Shown piece by piece: positions 9,195 through 20,423 of a DNA stretch of 64,000 bases. The DNA is from Tetramitus jugosus (taxonomy: Eukaryota; Heterolobosea; Eutetramitea; Acrasida; Vahlkampfiidae), in NCBI GenBank assembly GCA_937625935.1, contig OW569378.1, forward strand, positions 248,001 to 312,000, written 5' to 3'. Both the position numbers and the translations under genes were made by a program. Numbering within the stretch: position 1 is the stretch's first letter; every line of letters begins with the position of its first letter. Under the pieces are notes generated by a model, which worked only from the letters and a program-made list of their open reading frames with translations, was not told the DNA's origin and ran no database searches.

Positions 9195-12133
9195 ATGGTC
9201 AAACAAAAGTTGATTTTTCATAATACCACAAACAACAACAATAATACCAACACCACAAGCAACAACAATGGAAAAACTCAAAAGAAAAAATCACAACCAG
9301 TAAAACAACCAGAAAATCCAGAGCAAACTCCAGTTGCACCAGCCGTCACATCATCCACAACAACAAATGTACAGGAAAACATCAAAACAGTCGTAAGTGA
9401 TGCACCAGTGATGACAGAATACGAAGAAGATGAGAATGATGTCACCACAGTCAATGAACAAACAGCAATGAAACAGTTGAATCAATTGCGAAAGAAAATG
9501 AAAAAATTCAGTAAACTAGAGGAAGAGGTATGGTATTGATGTGTAGTAGTGTTTCGTTAGTTGCGTTCTCATTTATGTTTGGATCATATCAAAATATTTA
9601 CACCACCACCACATCTTCTTTGACACCATGAATCAACAATACGCAGATACAAACTGATTTGGATATCATGCAAGTCAAACTAAAGAGTATGAAGAATAAG
9701 AAGAAGAAGGGTGGCGCAGATGAGCAGAATGCGTTTTTGGAGAAGAAGCTACAATTGAAACAAACAAAGTACAATCAAAGACTAAAGCAAATGCAAGATA
9801 TGGTTGATTTCATAAAGACTACTCATTTGGGAGTTGAATCATTGGATTCAGTGATGGCTGATGTTGTTAAAATGGCTCAGAAGAAGGATGTTCAAATCAA
9901 GGCAAGTTTGGATCAACTCAAAGGATTAGAAAAGCAAATGAACAAGAAAGACAAGCAATTGTCCGAGCAGGAAAAGTTCATTTCTGAATTTGATATGCAT
10001 TCTAGTTTGCATGTATGTATTGATCCCATCACCATTGTGCTTTGCTTTCATGCTCGTTGATGATTAACACCACTATATCTCGTATAGGACACTGAATTGA
10101 GCACCATGAGGAAAAACTTGCAATTGGAAGAAGAAAAAAGTTCGACTCTGCAACGCCAGGTCAATCAACTGAAGGAACAGTTGGCAACAGTGGAGCAGAG
10201 AGCAAGCAGTGAGAAGGAGAAGAGTGGAAATTCAACACAACAACACGAACAACTTGTACAGAAGCTACGACAGGAATTGAAAGAGAAGGAAGCGATTATT
10301 GAACAGCGCATTGGTGTTGAAAATCAAAAAGCAGCATTGATTACGAATCATGTGAGTGATCTCAGACAAAAGGCTGCAAGAATCTTGGAGCTCGAAAGTA
10401 AGTTGCAAGAGCAATCCATTTCATTGAAGAATGTGAGAGAAGAGGCTCTACGTGCTCAATCCATGTTGAAAATGAGTGAGGACAAGTTTGAGGACTTAAG
10501 TGTAAAGTATAACGCTCAAACCGATGAACTGAACAAACGAAAATCTGTCCAAGAAATTTTGAATACTGACTTGCATAACTTCCGAACCAAATATGCTCAA
10601 TTGCAACACAACTTCAAAATGGTTGATCGAGATGCGAGAACATACTTTGCTCAAGTGCAGGATTTAGAACACAAGTTGCGAGAGCAACCACCCATTTTTG
10701 TGCCAGTGAAGTTCGAAGAAGACATTCTGGATGAAGTAGCCAGACAACGTGAGATCTCCACTCATGCGCTGGTGCTGAAGGATGTTGTGAAGCTAATTCA
10801 GGTTGTCGACTACTTTGATATCTCAAAGCCTGATGGAATGGATGTCAGACATATGTTTATCTCGGACCAAATCGGGCTCAGAAGAGATGGAAAATTCACA
10901 ATGTTTAATTCATTGCATGATTTTGATGCGTTTGATCACATGTGTAGAGTTTTGCGAGGAAGTCAGCAATCAACTCAATCTCGAGAGTCCGCAGTTTCAG
11001 ATGCTGTTACTATGATTCAAAAGCTATTGGCCAGACATCACGATGAAATTACTCCTGGAACGACATTCAAACAATTAGATGGACAAATTGTTGAGCTTCT
11101 TACATCTAATATCTACTTGACTGGTAGAACATTGTATCCATACAATGGTCCTGATTCTGGATCCGATGTTTCATTCAGCTACTCGGCATCAAGTCGCGAC
11201 TCAACACGCAACAGACCTGATTTATTCACGAATGGATTTGACTATAACAACAAACTAGATACTGCCAAAGTTTCAACAAATCAATCGAAACATTCAGTCG
11301 AAGAGAATCAAGGCAGTACACCGCTATACGTGATAAGCAGTAATACGACGGCTACAACCGAACAATCACCTCCGATCGATATACCTACGACCCATACTGA
11401 TGGCTTCCGTTTCGATTCAATTGGTGTGAAGCTTGTTAGAGATCAGGAAGAGGACATGCACTCCACTCCTGATTCCACACCAAAGAAGCAAAAGCAAAAG
11501 AAACAACCAAAGAATCGATCAGCATCACCACCCTCAGAGGTTGAAGCACAAAAGCAAAAACCTGGTAAACAAAAGAAGCTGAAGAAAGTTAAGCCAGATA
11601 GATCTACACCGTTGACTGACTCATCGAGTCAAGAGACTCTGATCCTTCCAGCTGCCACTGCACCTGTGCTTCCTTCAGGTGATGAAGCGAAGAATGAACT
11701 GAACATACAGGCCCAGAAGGTTCATACAAAGAAGAAACCACTTCTGGTTTCAGTAATTCCTGTAGCACCTGAGGCTCCCTTGTCTGAACCAACCAAAGAG
11801 AATCAACCAGTGCGTCACAAATCAGCTCCCAAGAAGGTCAAGAAGTTTATACCCGTGCAAGAACAACCGGACACAAAGCAGCAACCAATTGCTGTTTCAA
11901 CCACTGCCAAAGCTAGTCCACCAGTTCCAACAACACATCAAGTGAGAACAAAATCTGCAAAACCAGATGTCCATACAACTGCTGAGTCATCAGCTCAACC
12001 CGTGACCAAGAAACAAACCACTCCTGAGGCCAACACTGAAGTTGAAGTGAAGAAAGGCAAGGATGCCGTGCACCGAGGCAACCAAAAGCCTCACAGACGC
12101 AAGGTATTTGTGAAAGCAAAGCCCGATTCATGA
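9195..12133 (+). CDS. Coiled-coil protein with Lys/Pro-rich tail, three exons
   Basis: Exons are 9195-9527, 9647-10012 and 10088-12133, all phase 0, with GTATGG/GCAG and GTATGT/ATAG borders. The product is 914 residues. The first ATG giving a sensible N terminus is at 9195. Residues 1-90 are Asn/Thr-rich, about 100-430 are heptad-rich coiled coil, about 440-590 form a compact conserved-looking segment (starting FVPVKFEEDILDEVARQ), and the rest is low-complexity Lys/Pro/Gln/Thr. No enzyme motif is visible. A scaffold role, for example in centrioles or vesicle tethering, is only a guess. Confidence 0.8.
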
Positions 12134-12269
12134 AGCTTACACTTTCCTTTATAAATAACGCTGAGAATATTCCGTCGCGTTATTTTCTTGAACAAGCAAA
12201 AAAATGTTTCTTTTCAAACAAGTAAAACGAAGTTAAGACAATCATTCACACAACAACAGACCATTGATT

Positions 12270-14906
12270 ATGAGTGATCACAACAACATCGTTACCACAA
12301 ATGATACCATCAATGAACAAAACAAAAACACCAATGATGATCCCATAGTTGTTGACGACGACGAAGCAGTAGCAACCGCCACCACAACGACAACAGCGAC
12401 AACAACAACAACAAGAAAAAGATCAAGAAAGAGCAAGGAAGGAATCGAAGGTGCAGAAGCAGACAATGCAACAACTTCAACTTTAGACACTACAAAAAAA
12501 CGAAAGAAAAAAAAGAGCTCTTCCAAAAACACTGAAGCAGCAGCAACAACCACAACGTCAACAAGCGTTGCATCCTCATCAGAAAATATCGTTTTACAAA
12601 ATGAAGTCAAATCACAAGTCGATGAATACATGAGATACACCAAAGCTCAAGACTATAGTCAACTCATTTTGAAGCCTGATCATGCTGTGAGACCCATTTG
12701 GGTCACACCTGACAAGCACATTTTTTTGGAGACGTTTTCACCCATTTATCAACAAGCATATGATTTTTTGGTTGCGATTGCTGAGCCGTTGAGTAGACCA
12801 GAGAATTTGCACGAGTATATGCTCACAGAGTATTCACTGTATGCTGCGGTGAGTATTGGTCTCGGAACGGAACAAATTTTGAAAATTTTGGAAAAGTTGT
12901 CAAAGATTCATTTGAGCACAGAGACCAAGGACTTTATCACAAATTGTACAAAGAGTTATGGTAAGGTGAAACTTGTGATTCAACAAAACAAGTTTCATGT
13001 GGAGAGTCCAAATCGTGAAGTCATTCTTCAATTGTTGACTCAGAGTGAAATTGCTAATGCAGCTGTGAGACCAGAGAAGAATGGTATACCGAAAGCAACG
13101 ATTGATCCATCTGGAAAATTCTATGTTGTGAAGAGGGACTCCAAAGACAATGAAGTTGAACGTTTTCAAGTACAGAGTGCAACCAATAAGAATGTGGCAG
13201 CATTAGACGGTTCTTCATCAGGTGTTAATGGCAGTGGCAATGATCAATTGACAGAGTTGACAAAGGCTGTACAGGAGTTGAATGAGGATGGAGATGAGGA
13301 TGATGATGAATTGGGAAGATCTCACATCAAGGAGCTCTATTCATTCCAAATCGATGCCAGCAAAGTGGAAAATGTCAAAAAGTGTTGCATGAAGAATGAT
13401 TTTCCAATGTTGGAGGAGTATGATTTCAAGAATGATACAGTGAACGAGAATTTGGGTATTGATTTGAAACCTACAACTACCATTCGTTCCTATCAAGAGA
13501 AATCATTGAGCAAAATGTTCAGTAATGGTAGAGCTAGATCAGGTATTATTGTGCTGCCTTGTGGTGCTGGTAAAACACTTGTCGGTATCACTGCTGCATG
13601 TACGGTCAAGAAGAGCACTCTGGTCCTCTGTATCAATCAAGTGTCTGTAGAACAGTGGAGAAATCAGTTTAGATTGTGGACCACCGTCGCAGATGATCGT
13701 ATTGTTACCTTTACATCTACCAATAAGACACCGATGCCAAAGGATGGTCCTGTCGTTGTTATTACAACTTACAATATGATTACTATGCCAAGAAATCGTA
13801 ATGCTGATGGTAGATTGGTCATGGAACAAATGCAAAACAGAGAGTGGGGTCTCATGGTGCTTGATGAGGTGCATGTGGCACCTGCTGACATGTTCAGAAA
13901 GGTGATCTCTGTTGTGAAGGCTCATTGTAAATTAGGTTTGACTGCTACTCTTTTGAGAGAGGATGATAGGATTGATGATTTGTACTTTTTGGTAGGATCA
14001 AAGTTGTATGAGGCCAATTGGTTAGATTTGCAAAGAAATGGATTCTTGGCTGTTGTTCAGTGTGTGGAAGTTTGGTGTCCAATGACTCCCGAGTTTTATG
14101 CGAAGTACTTGGAGCATGACACGAATAATGCCAAGAAGAAATTCTTGTACATTATGAATCCAAACAAGGTTCGAGCATGTGAGTACCTGATTCGTGTTCA
14201 CGAGAAGAGAGGAGACAAAACAATTGTGTTTTCCGATAATGTTTGTGCACTTGAATACTATGCCCGAGAGTTGATGCGACCATACATTTTCGGTGACACT
14301 TCTCAGAATGAACGTATTGAAATTCTGGAGCGATTCCGACAATCAACCACTCCGGAACACAACACAGTGTTCATCAGTAAGGTTGGTGATACTGCTATCG
14401 ATATTCCTGAAGCCACAGTCATTATCCAGATTTCTTCTCACTTTGGTTCGAGAAGACAAGAGGCGCAACGTCTGGGTAGAATTTTGAGACCAAAGGGTTT
14501 GGGTGCAAGAAATCAACAAGCATTCTTCTACTCATTGGTTTCTCAAGACACGATGGAAATGTTCTATTCTTCCAAGAGACAAAAGTTTTTGGTGGATCAA
14601 GGTTACAGTTTCCGAGTATGGGAAAACATCCATGAAAGTTTTAACAAACACCCTCAGGAACTGACGCTCATGAAATCGAAACAGGAAGAAATTGCTCTCC
14701 TGCAAAATATTTTTGCTATGGATGACAGCAGAGCAGCAACCGAAAAGGTGGACAAAGAAGGAAGAACCAGAAAGAATGCTTCTGCCAAAGACAAGTCCGG
14801 AGCATCAGGTAGTATCTATGATGAAAAGAAGAGCAAGGATGACAAACCATCTCATCCGCTCTTCAGAAACAGAGACAGAGGTAGAATCAGTAAGCTGAAC
14901 CTTTAA
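12270..14906 (+). CDS. XPB: TFIIH XPB/ERCC3/Rad25 DNA helicase
   Basis: An 878-residue superfamily 2 helicase from the ATG at 12270. An Asn/Thr/Lys-rich N terminus (about 1-110) precedes the XPB N-terminal domain (about 115-300). Walker A LPCGAGKT lies near residue 430, the DEVH box near 530, LGLTATLLREDD near 552, and motif VI QRLGRILRP near 731. XPB is the 3'-5' translocase of TFIIH that opens promoters and acts in nucleotide-excision repair. The conserved core is complete and continuous, without an intron. Confidence 0.96.
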   Translation: MSDHNNIVTTNDTINEQNKNTNDDPIVVDDDEAVATATTTTTATTTTTRKRSRKSKEGIEGAEADNATTSTLDTTKKRKKKKSSSKNTEAAATTTTSTSVASSSENIVLQNEVKSQVDEYMRYTKAQDYSQLILKPDHAVRPIWVTPDKHIFLETFSPIYQQAYDFLVAIAEPLSRPENLHEYMLTEYSLYAAVSIGLGTEQILKILEKLSKIHLSTETKDFITNCTKSYGKVKLVIQQNKFHVESPNREVILQLLTQSEIANAAVRPEKNGIPKATIDPSGKFYVVKRDSKDNEVERFQVQSATNKNVAALDGSSSGVNGSGNDQLTELTKAVQELNEDGDEDDDELGRSHIKELYSFQIDASKVENVKKCCMKNDFPMLEEYDFKNDTVNENLGIDLKPTTTIRSYQEKSLSKMFSNGRARSGIIVLPCGAGKTLVGITAACTVKKSTLVLCINQVSVEQWRNQFRLWTTVADDRIVTFTSTNKTPMPKDGPVVVITTYNMITMPRNRNADGRLVMEQMQNREWGLMVLDEVHVAPADMFRKVISVVKAHCKLGLTATLLREDDRIDDLYFLVGSKLYEANWLDLQRNGFLAVVQCVEVWCPMTPEFYAKYLEHDTNNAKKKFLYIMNPNKVRACEYLIRVHEKRGDKTIVFSDNVCALEYYARELMRPYIFGDTSQNERIEILERFRQSTTPEHNTVFISKVGDTAIDIPEATVIIQISSHFGSRRQEAQRLGRILRPKGLGARNQQAFFYSLVSQDTMEMFYSSKRQKFLVDQGYSFRVWENIHESFNKHPQELTLMKSKQEEIALLQNIFAMDDSRAATEKVDKEGRTRKNASAKDKSGASGSIYDEKKSKDDKPSHPLFRNRDRGRISKLNL

Positions 14907-15001
14907 AGGATTAATCATTAAAATATCATTAAAGATGATTGTTCTTACCTTAGAGTTCCAATGTTCGACAACAAATCCAAACAAAAAGCAATCGACAGAA
15001 A

Positions 15002-15988
15002 ATGATTGTTGTTGGTTGGGATCTGGCTGAGGATGAAATAATACAGATTTTTCACTTTCTAACCGTATCAGATGTTTGCAAGTGTTGTCAAGTTGACTCT
15101 ACTACTCTTAAACTCATCAGGTCGAGCAACTCTCTGTGGTCTTTGTTCATGAAACGTGATTTTCTGAAGTATCAGCTGTTTCAGGGTGGGTCAAGAAATC
15201 ACAGAGGGCAACAAGCAATTGGTTTCAACAGTTGTGATCAGATGAAAGACTACGTGTATTATCATGTGCGATACCATCAGTTTCCTTTTGACAGGATAAC
15301 CCACACCGCTGAGTTGGGAGAGAATATGGTGACAGCAAAGGTATTCTTCGGAGTGTCACGAAGCTCACTAAACCTTGTTGTGCTCTTTGCACTGATGAGA
15401 AAACAATTTTTGAAAGGGAACGAAGAATTGGAGAGTGCAGTTCATATGGACAACTCGATTATGTATTTGGCGTCCAGACGACCACAACTGATTCCTCATC
15501 TTCGTCTTTTAATTTGGATGTCCACTGGATTAGGACCATTCAGAGGCAGTGAATTCTCTCGCTCCCTTGCTTGTGTATTGATCTCCTTAGACTCTGATGA
15601 TGCTTGGAAAGAAGATAGCTATGTGAACGACGATATTCCTCATAATTCATTGTCAAAGGCTTTGTATTCACTGAAAGAGGTTCAACCCACTCTGAATCTG
15701 GAACCTCCCCATGCTTGCAAGGGTGTTCTAATCGTTGGTCTAGGTACTTGGTCCCCTGACGCACCTATATCTAAACAGAGATTTCTAAAGGATTGCACTG
15801 ATGTATTCCACTCACTACCGATGGAATACATAGAGTTGACGGCAGACAATGTGAAAGAGACGTCAGATGCAATATTGTCCCTGTTTTTCTCATGCTACCA
15901 AGAGGCAACAATGGAGAACGAACCTCACACAGACGAAGTCATGACTTTGCCTGAAAAGTCTAAGCAGACAAGGTGCATCATTACCTAA
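15002..15988 (+). CDS. F-box protein with degenerate Ras/Rab-like half and CaaX-like C terminus
   Basis: A 328-residue product. Residues 1-50 resemble an F-box (EDEIIQIFHFLTVSDVCKCC, then LWSLFMKRDF), which would bind Skp1 in an SCF ubiquitin ligase. Residues about 100-310 have the pattern of a small GTPase that lost its P-loop: a strand reading CVLISLDSDDAW, an ilVG-type strand VLIVGLGTWSPDAPI where NKxD is expected, and YIELTADNVKETSDAIL resembling the YIETSA..NV..AF motif. The protein ends in CIIT, a possible farnesylation box. The F-box and prenyl box are short motifs, so function is inferred; a membrane-tethered SCF adaptor is a reasonable hypothesis. Confidence 0.6.
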   Translation: MIVVGWDLAEDEIIQIFHFLTVSDVCKCCQVDSTTLKLIRSSNSLWSLFMKRDFLKYQLFQGGSRNHRGQQAIGFNSCDQMKDYVYYHVRYHQFPFDRITHTAELGENMVTAKVFFGVSRSSLNLVVLFALMRKQFLKGNEELESAVHMDNSIMYLASRRPQLIPHLRLLIWMSTGLGPFRGSEFSRSLACVLISLDSDDAWKEDSYVNDDIPHNSLSKALYSLKEVQPTLNLEPPHACKGVLIVGLGTWSPDAPISKQRFLKDCTDVFHSLPMEYIELTADNVKETSDAILSLFFSCYQEATMENEPHTDEVMTLPEKSKQTRCIIT

Positions 15989-16251
15989 CATACTTTTCTC
16001 CGATCTGAAACTTCGTTTCGGCTGGCAACCAGAACAGAGATTGGTTCAAATTAAATGATTGCGGGTGCGGTAACCATGTTTGGATCAAACGTGCGCAGCG
16101 CAAAATGATTTTTTGATTGAATTTGTAAACTCTAATAAAGAAACCATGACAACAACATCAAACAAAGCAAACGTCAGTCAAGCAACAAAAAACAAAACAA
16201 GCAAAACTGCAAAGTTCTTCTTATTATTATTATTAATATAATTAAAAAAAA

Positions 16252-17478
16252 ATGATGAAAAAAGTCTATGTTCTCGGTGGACACACCTCAAAATTCATTG
16301 GAAAGAATCATCCAGACTTCATCTGGAAGAAGCATCCATTGTTTGGTCAAAAGGAGAACCCAAAACTGAAAGAGTACATTGTTGAGACTGTTCAAAAGAC
16401 GTTGAGCATGAACGGAACAGATGCAAAGTTGGTTGATAAGGCCTACGTGTCCAATTTTGCTGGTGAATTGTTCAGTTCTCAAGGTCACTTGGGATCGACT
16501 CTTGCTGAAGCAAGTGATAAGCTCATGTTTGTTCCTTCAATGAGAGTCGAAGGTGCTTGTGCATCCGGTGGTTTGGCTTTTAATGCCGCTGTAGACTCTG
16601 TTTTGGCGGGAAATGATATTTGCTTGGTGCTTGGCGCCGAAGTGCAAAACACGGTTTCTGCTCGCGAGGGTGGAGATTTTTTGGCAAGAGCGGCAGATTA
16701 TGAGAGACAGAGACCATTGGATGATTTTACGTTCCCTGCTCTGTTTGCTCTCAGAAAGCAAAAGTATTTGGCAAGGTATGGTATTAAGCAAGAGGATGTG
16801 GATGCTGTTGTGCTCAAGTGTTATCAAAATGGTCACAAGAATCCATTGGCTCACATGCATGCTACGCCAATGACTGAGAAGGATGTTGCAGAGTCGGCCA
16901 CCTTTTTGAGCAATGCTGAATTGAAGCCATACTTGAAGTTGGCAGAGTGCTCTCAAGTGTCTGATGGTGCCAGTGGATTGATTGTTGTGAGTGAAGAAGG
17001 TTTGAAGAAGATTGGTTTGGACAAGAGCCACGCTATTGAACTCATGTCTTCTCAGATCTGTACTGGTAACTTGTATCAGGACACTGATGAGACTTTGACC
17101 GATATGCTGACCAGTGCCGAAGCTGCCAAGAGAGCTTATGCCAAGGCTGGCATTAAGCACACGGATGTTAATGTTGCTGAAGTTCATGATTGCTTTGCCA
17201 TTGCTGAGGTCTGTATGATGGATGCTCTCGGATTCTCAAAGAAGGGTGAGGGTGCCTTTGTTCACAAGGAGAGACCAATTGTCAACTGTGGCGGTGGTTT
17301 GTTGAGTTATGGACATCCTGTCGGTACTACTGGAGTCAAGCAAATTAATGAGATCTTTAAGCAAATGAAGGGCAAGGCTGGTGACTATCAATTGTCTGGC
17401 CCTGTTGACATTGGCTTGGCAGCAAATATGGGAGGAAACGACAAGACAACTGTCGTCAGTATTTTCAAGAACACATAG
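16252..17478 (+). CDS. SCP2-type thiolase
   Basis: A 408-residue product. The nucleophilic Cys sits in the EGACASGG motif (about residue 103). HDCFAIAEV (about 308) is the signature of SCP2/SCPx-type thiolases, and the C-terminal part has GGGLLSYGHPVGTTG. The last block reads AANMGGNDKT and lacks the second active-site Cys of classical thiolases, as expected for the SCP2 class. These enzymes act on acyl-CoA or branched/sterol-derived 3-oxoacyl-CoA substrates in peroxisomes or mitochondria. The C-terminal SCP2 lipid-transfer domain of animal SCPx is absent. I see no obvious PTS1 at the C terminus (it ends in KNT). Confidence 0.9.
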   Translation: MMKKVYVLGGHTSKFIGKNHPDFIWKKHPLFGQKENPKLKEYIVETVQKTLSMNGTDAKLVDKAYVSNFAGELFSSQGHLGSTLAEASDKLMFVPSMRVEGACASGGLAFNAAVDSVLAGNDICLVLGAEVQNTVSAREGGDFLARAADYERQRPLDDFTFPALFALRKQKYLARYGIKQEDVDAVVLKCYQNGHKNPLAHMHATPMTEKDVAESATFLSNAELKPYLKLAECSQVSDGASGLIVVSEEGLKKIGLDKSHAIELMSSQICTGNLYQDTDETLTDMLTSAEAAKRAYAKAGIKHTDVNVAEVHDCFAIAEVCMMDALGFSKKGEGAFVHKERPIVNCGGGLLSYGHPVGTTGVKQINEIFKQMKGKAGDYQLSGPVDIGLAANMGGNDKTTVVSIFKNT

Positions 17479-17959
17479 ATAAACCATTGCGACCCTATTG
17501 GCCATTAAAAAATTTTCCAAGTTTTTGCAATTTCAAGACAAAATTGTTTTATTTTCTGAAATTTTTTAATGGCCAGCTTGATCAATCAAAAGGAATACGT
17601 TCCGAAATAGCATGTTTTCGACCGCACAGGTTCTCCACACAGCGCCCCTTTACCTTATCCTTGGTGAATTTTGCAATAATATGCATCGTAGAAAGGTTTC
17701 TTAACCCCAACCCCAATGACCAACGACTGGAATCCTAGATGAGTAGACCACTGATCCAAAACCTTCTCCATAAACTCCCTCAGATTTTTAAATATATAAG
17801 AAGATATCAATCGACCATTGCCATCTTTATAAAGGCTAAAAATGCTGCTCTATTCCAGATAGACGTTTCCATAGAGTTCAGAGTTGTTATTAAAGTGGGT
17901 TATCAGAATACACTTTCAGAAATCGAGCTCCGAAAGTAATTTCACAATTCTTAGGGATT
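17479..17959. other. AT-rich region with an inverted repeat
   Basis: No convincing gene. The notable element is the perfect 17-bp inverted repeat listed separately. Short open frames here are AT-rich and unrecognised. Confidence 0.4.
17499..17575. repeat. Perfect 17-bp inverted repeat downstream of the thiolase gene
   Basis: TGGCCATTAAAAAATTT at 17499-17515 is the exact reverse complement of 17559-17575, with a 43-nt spacer. It begins 20 bp after the thiolase stop, so it could be a 3'-end hairpin or a small inverted-repeat insertion. Confidence 0.7.
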
Positions 17960-18355
17960 TTAGTCTTCCTTACTCGAGAGAAGAATTGGAACGATCAAAC
18001 ATTTTGAGAACGTCATCACATGACTCAACAACTCCATCCATATCACCTCAAAGTGATCAATGAATTTTTGAAAACTAACACAGGAAAAGTGACCTACTCC
18101 AGTGGCATGAGGTGCATTAGAATACAGAATATAAACAACGCCTCTATACTGCATATACTTCTCAACCTCATTTTTCTCGAATTGACGGAGAATGCCTTCA
18201 AGAGAGTTGTATATATTTGTCCGCATTGTTGTTTCACCACCATTCTCAACATCAATCAGAGACACATCATGAGCTCGATGTATTTGATTAGTTGTATGAT
18301 GATTGACACTCAAAAATTTACATAAAAATCTCTTTGAGTGCATATAGGGTCCCAA
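17960..18355 (-). CDS. Unrecognised 131-residue ORF, doubtful
   Basis: An open frame without recognisable domain, in a decayed AT-rich region. It contains a helical segment followed by an aromatic-rich C-terminal half. The region continues with no neighbouring exons that I can join. It may be a relic of a larger gene or chance. Confidence 0.25.
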   Translation of the reverse strand: MGPYMHSKRFLCKFLSVNHHTTNQIHRAHDVSLIDVENGGETTMRTNIYNSLEGILRQFEKNEVEKYMQYRGVVYILYSNAPHATGVGHFSCVSFQKFIDHFEVIWMELLSHVMTFSKCLIVPILLSSKED

Positions 18356-18934
18356 AAATTGGATATAATACTAGTAACTGCGTGTTCAATAAACCTTGGG
18401 CTACAGTGAATTTAACATCCAATTCACTGTTAAATTGGACAATTGATTGCTCATCTTTTAAGATGGAATTTTCAATGTAGTTTTACTCTTCCATCACCTC
18501 AACTTCAGTATAATAATGTTCCCTCGTTATTATTTCAAATCAATAAAGCTTTCCCCAATTAAATGTGAATATAGTCTCTGTTGCAATTTCACCGAGAACA
18601 AAATCCAATCTCAAAAAGATACAAAGTACAAGTTGGTGCTGACGAAGAATGGAATTTAAACACTCATTACTATCGTACCTAACCCTTCAGTACATCCATC
18701 TGAACTCTCAAACACAATGGCACATCTTCTTTCTGAAGTTCTCATCGACATTTTATGGTCCATAAGTGAACAAATCCTACCCAAATTGCAACACCAGGTG
18801 TTATCCTTCATCAGTTTCTGAGTACACTCATATGATTTCTTCAACCATTGTTCACTGTCAATGGAGGCAACTAGTTTGAATTGGTGCATCATCTCCGTCT
18901 ATCCAAAATGTGGAACGCATTGCCGTAAAACTTC
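18356..18934. other. No recognisable gene
   Basis: AT-rich sequence with scattered stops on both strands. A short minus-strand open frame (18656-18892) has no recognisable features. Confidence 0.35.
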
Positions 18935-19400
18935 ATGGTTTGCTTCGGAGCTTTGCCTGGTTTGAAGACTGCCGTTTCATTTGCACAAATGAACTGCAAG
19001 TATCGTGTCTTGTTCGTGTCAACTGAGATTTGCAGCACGCACATTGAACCAGAGCCTACAACTGAGAACTTTGTCAGTTTGGACAAGATGTATTGGAAGG
19101 TGACTGATGCTGGATGGAGACTTGGTCTCAAAGGACATTCCTGATTTGATCTTCAATAACGTTGAAACATTTTTAAAGGAGATGCTCGGCGCAAGACATG
19201 GAAGTGTTGCCAATATTCCAAAGCTGGATGCCGACTGGGCAGTACATCCAAGAGGAAAGTTGATTGCTGTCGAAAAAGCCCTGGGGCTAAAAAAAGAGCA
19301 AACAAAGCACAGTTGGAGCATTATGAAAGACAGAGGAAACATGTCCAGCAGCACAATTCTGCATATCTTGCAAAATTATGATCAAGATTCTCTCATATGA
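18935..19400 (+). pseudogene. Type III polyketide synthase (chalcone-synthase family) remnant
   Basis: Two overlapping frames carry the family's C-terminal two-thirds in order. The first (18935-19144) has CFGALPGLKTA, where the Cys matches the catalytic nucleophile, then RVLFVSTEICS. The second (to 19400) has WAVHPRG with the catalytic His and DRGNMSSST with the catalytic Asn. The switch of frame lies at about 19125-19135, within TDAGWRLGL. A stop lies just upstream of the nucleophile block, and the N-terminal ~150 residues of the family are missing. The three catalytic residues are thus all visible but the gene is truncated and frameshifted. It is best read as a recently decayed copy. Confidence 0.75.
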
Positions 19401-19863
19401 AACAGAAGGCATTGGAATGCTGTATGGTGTTCGGACAGGGACCTACGATGGAAAGTTGTTCTCTTAGAAGATTGAACAATAATTAATATATCAATTTGCA
19501 TTCACACCTATTCCTGCGTTGTCAGTAAACGAGAGTATACCTGCACTGGGAGGTGTGAACCGTCGAAGGGTCGGGTAGTAAAATCCGTAAAGACTGAGGT
19601 GCCGATACAGTCCAAGATACCTTGCCCATTGTCATCTGATGTGAAAAAACAATTACCATAACAAGATCTCATTCACCAGCAGGACCCGGATGATTAACAT
19701 TCGTATTTCAAACGCAGCGGACTCGAATGATACCAAGTGGTTGTTTCCTAGGCAAACATTTTTTTGTCCACAATGATCTGCCGTAGTGGAAGTATATCTG
19801 ATCATGATCGATTCAACCTAATACTCCCCCGCATGACTATTTTTCGTTTTCATTTTAGTCTGA
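19401..19863. other. No recognisable gene
   Basis: Between the polyketide-synthase remnant and the next fragment I see no long frame, RNA fold or clear repeat. Confidence 0.35.
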
Positions 19864-20223
19864 ATGAATCTGACAACTTACCACATTTTCAAATCTGATA
19901 TCACCCCTGAAGAAAGACAAATCGTCTTACAATTTGACGCCCAGAAAATGTATGAACGTTTATGTGTTCGTCAGCTGAGATACATTTTGAATGTTGTTGG
20001 GGCAAGTATCGATGGTATGCAGATCACACCTGCCAGAAAAAAGATCGAGTATGCAAGAAATATTGTCAAGTTCCAACAATTGTTTGAACCAGTTTTAAGG
20101 GCTTTGCTTCGTCCATCATCGCAGCCTCCATCACCATTCGACCACCTCCTCGAACTAATTGTACTGATAACACTCTTGTTCGTCTTCTCGTTCACGATGA
20201 AGAGCTCTTCGGTCAGGGTTTGA
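19864..20223 (+). pseudogene. Unrecognised ORF, probably retroelement-derived
   Basis: A 119-residue open frame with a helical, charged N-terminal half followed by a hydrophobic, probably shifted tail. Coding-like sequence resumes in another frame near 20290-20400. It precedes an integrase zinc-finger fragment in the same orientation, so both may derive from one decayed pol-type gene. Family not recognised. Confidence 0.35.
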
Positions 20224-20423
20224 TTCAATCATCGAGAACTAATGTCGATGGTGTTTTTGTAAATGTTAAAGTTAAGTTACTCAGCTGTAAGATTCTCAGG
20301 ATACTCCAGCTACCGTTGGAGTCATCATTCCGTGGAACAAGAATGATATCATTGATGAATCTGTCTATCAATCTATCTTAAACAAGGACAATCGGGTGAT
20401 TATTTAGTACCGTCGACGAAATA

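Noticed and set aside
16537-17187. 216-codon minus-strand frame
   Set aside because: Antisense to the thiolase, whose conserved motifs cover the same bases.
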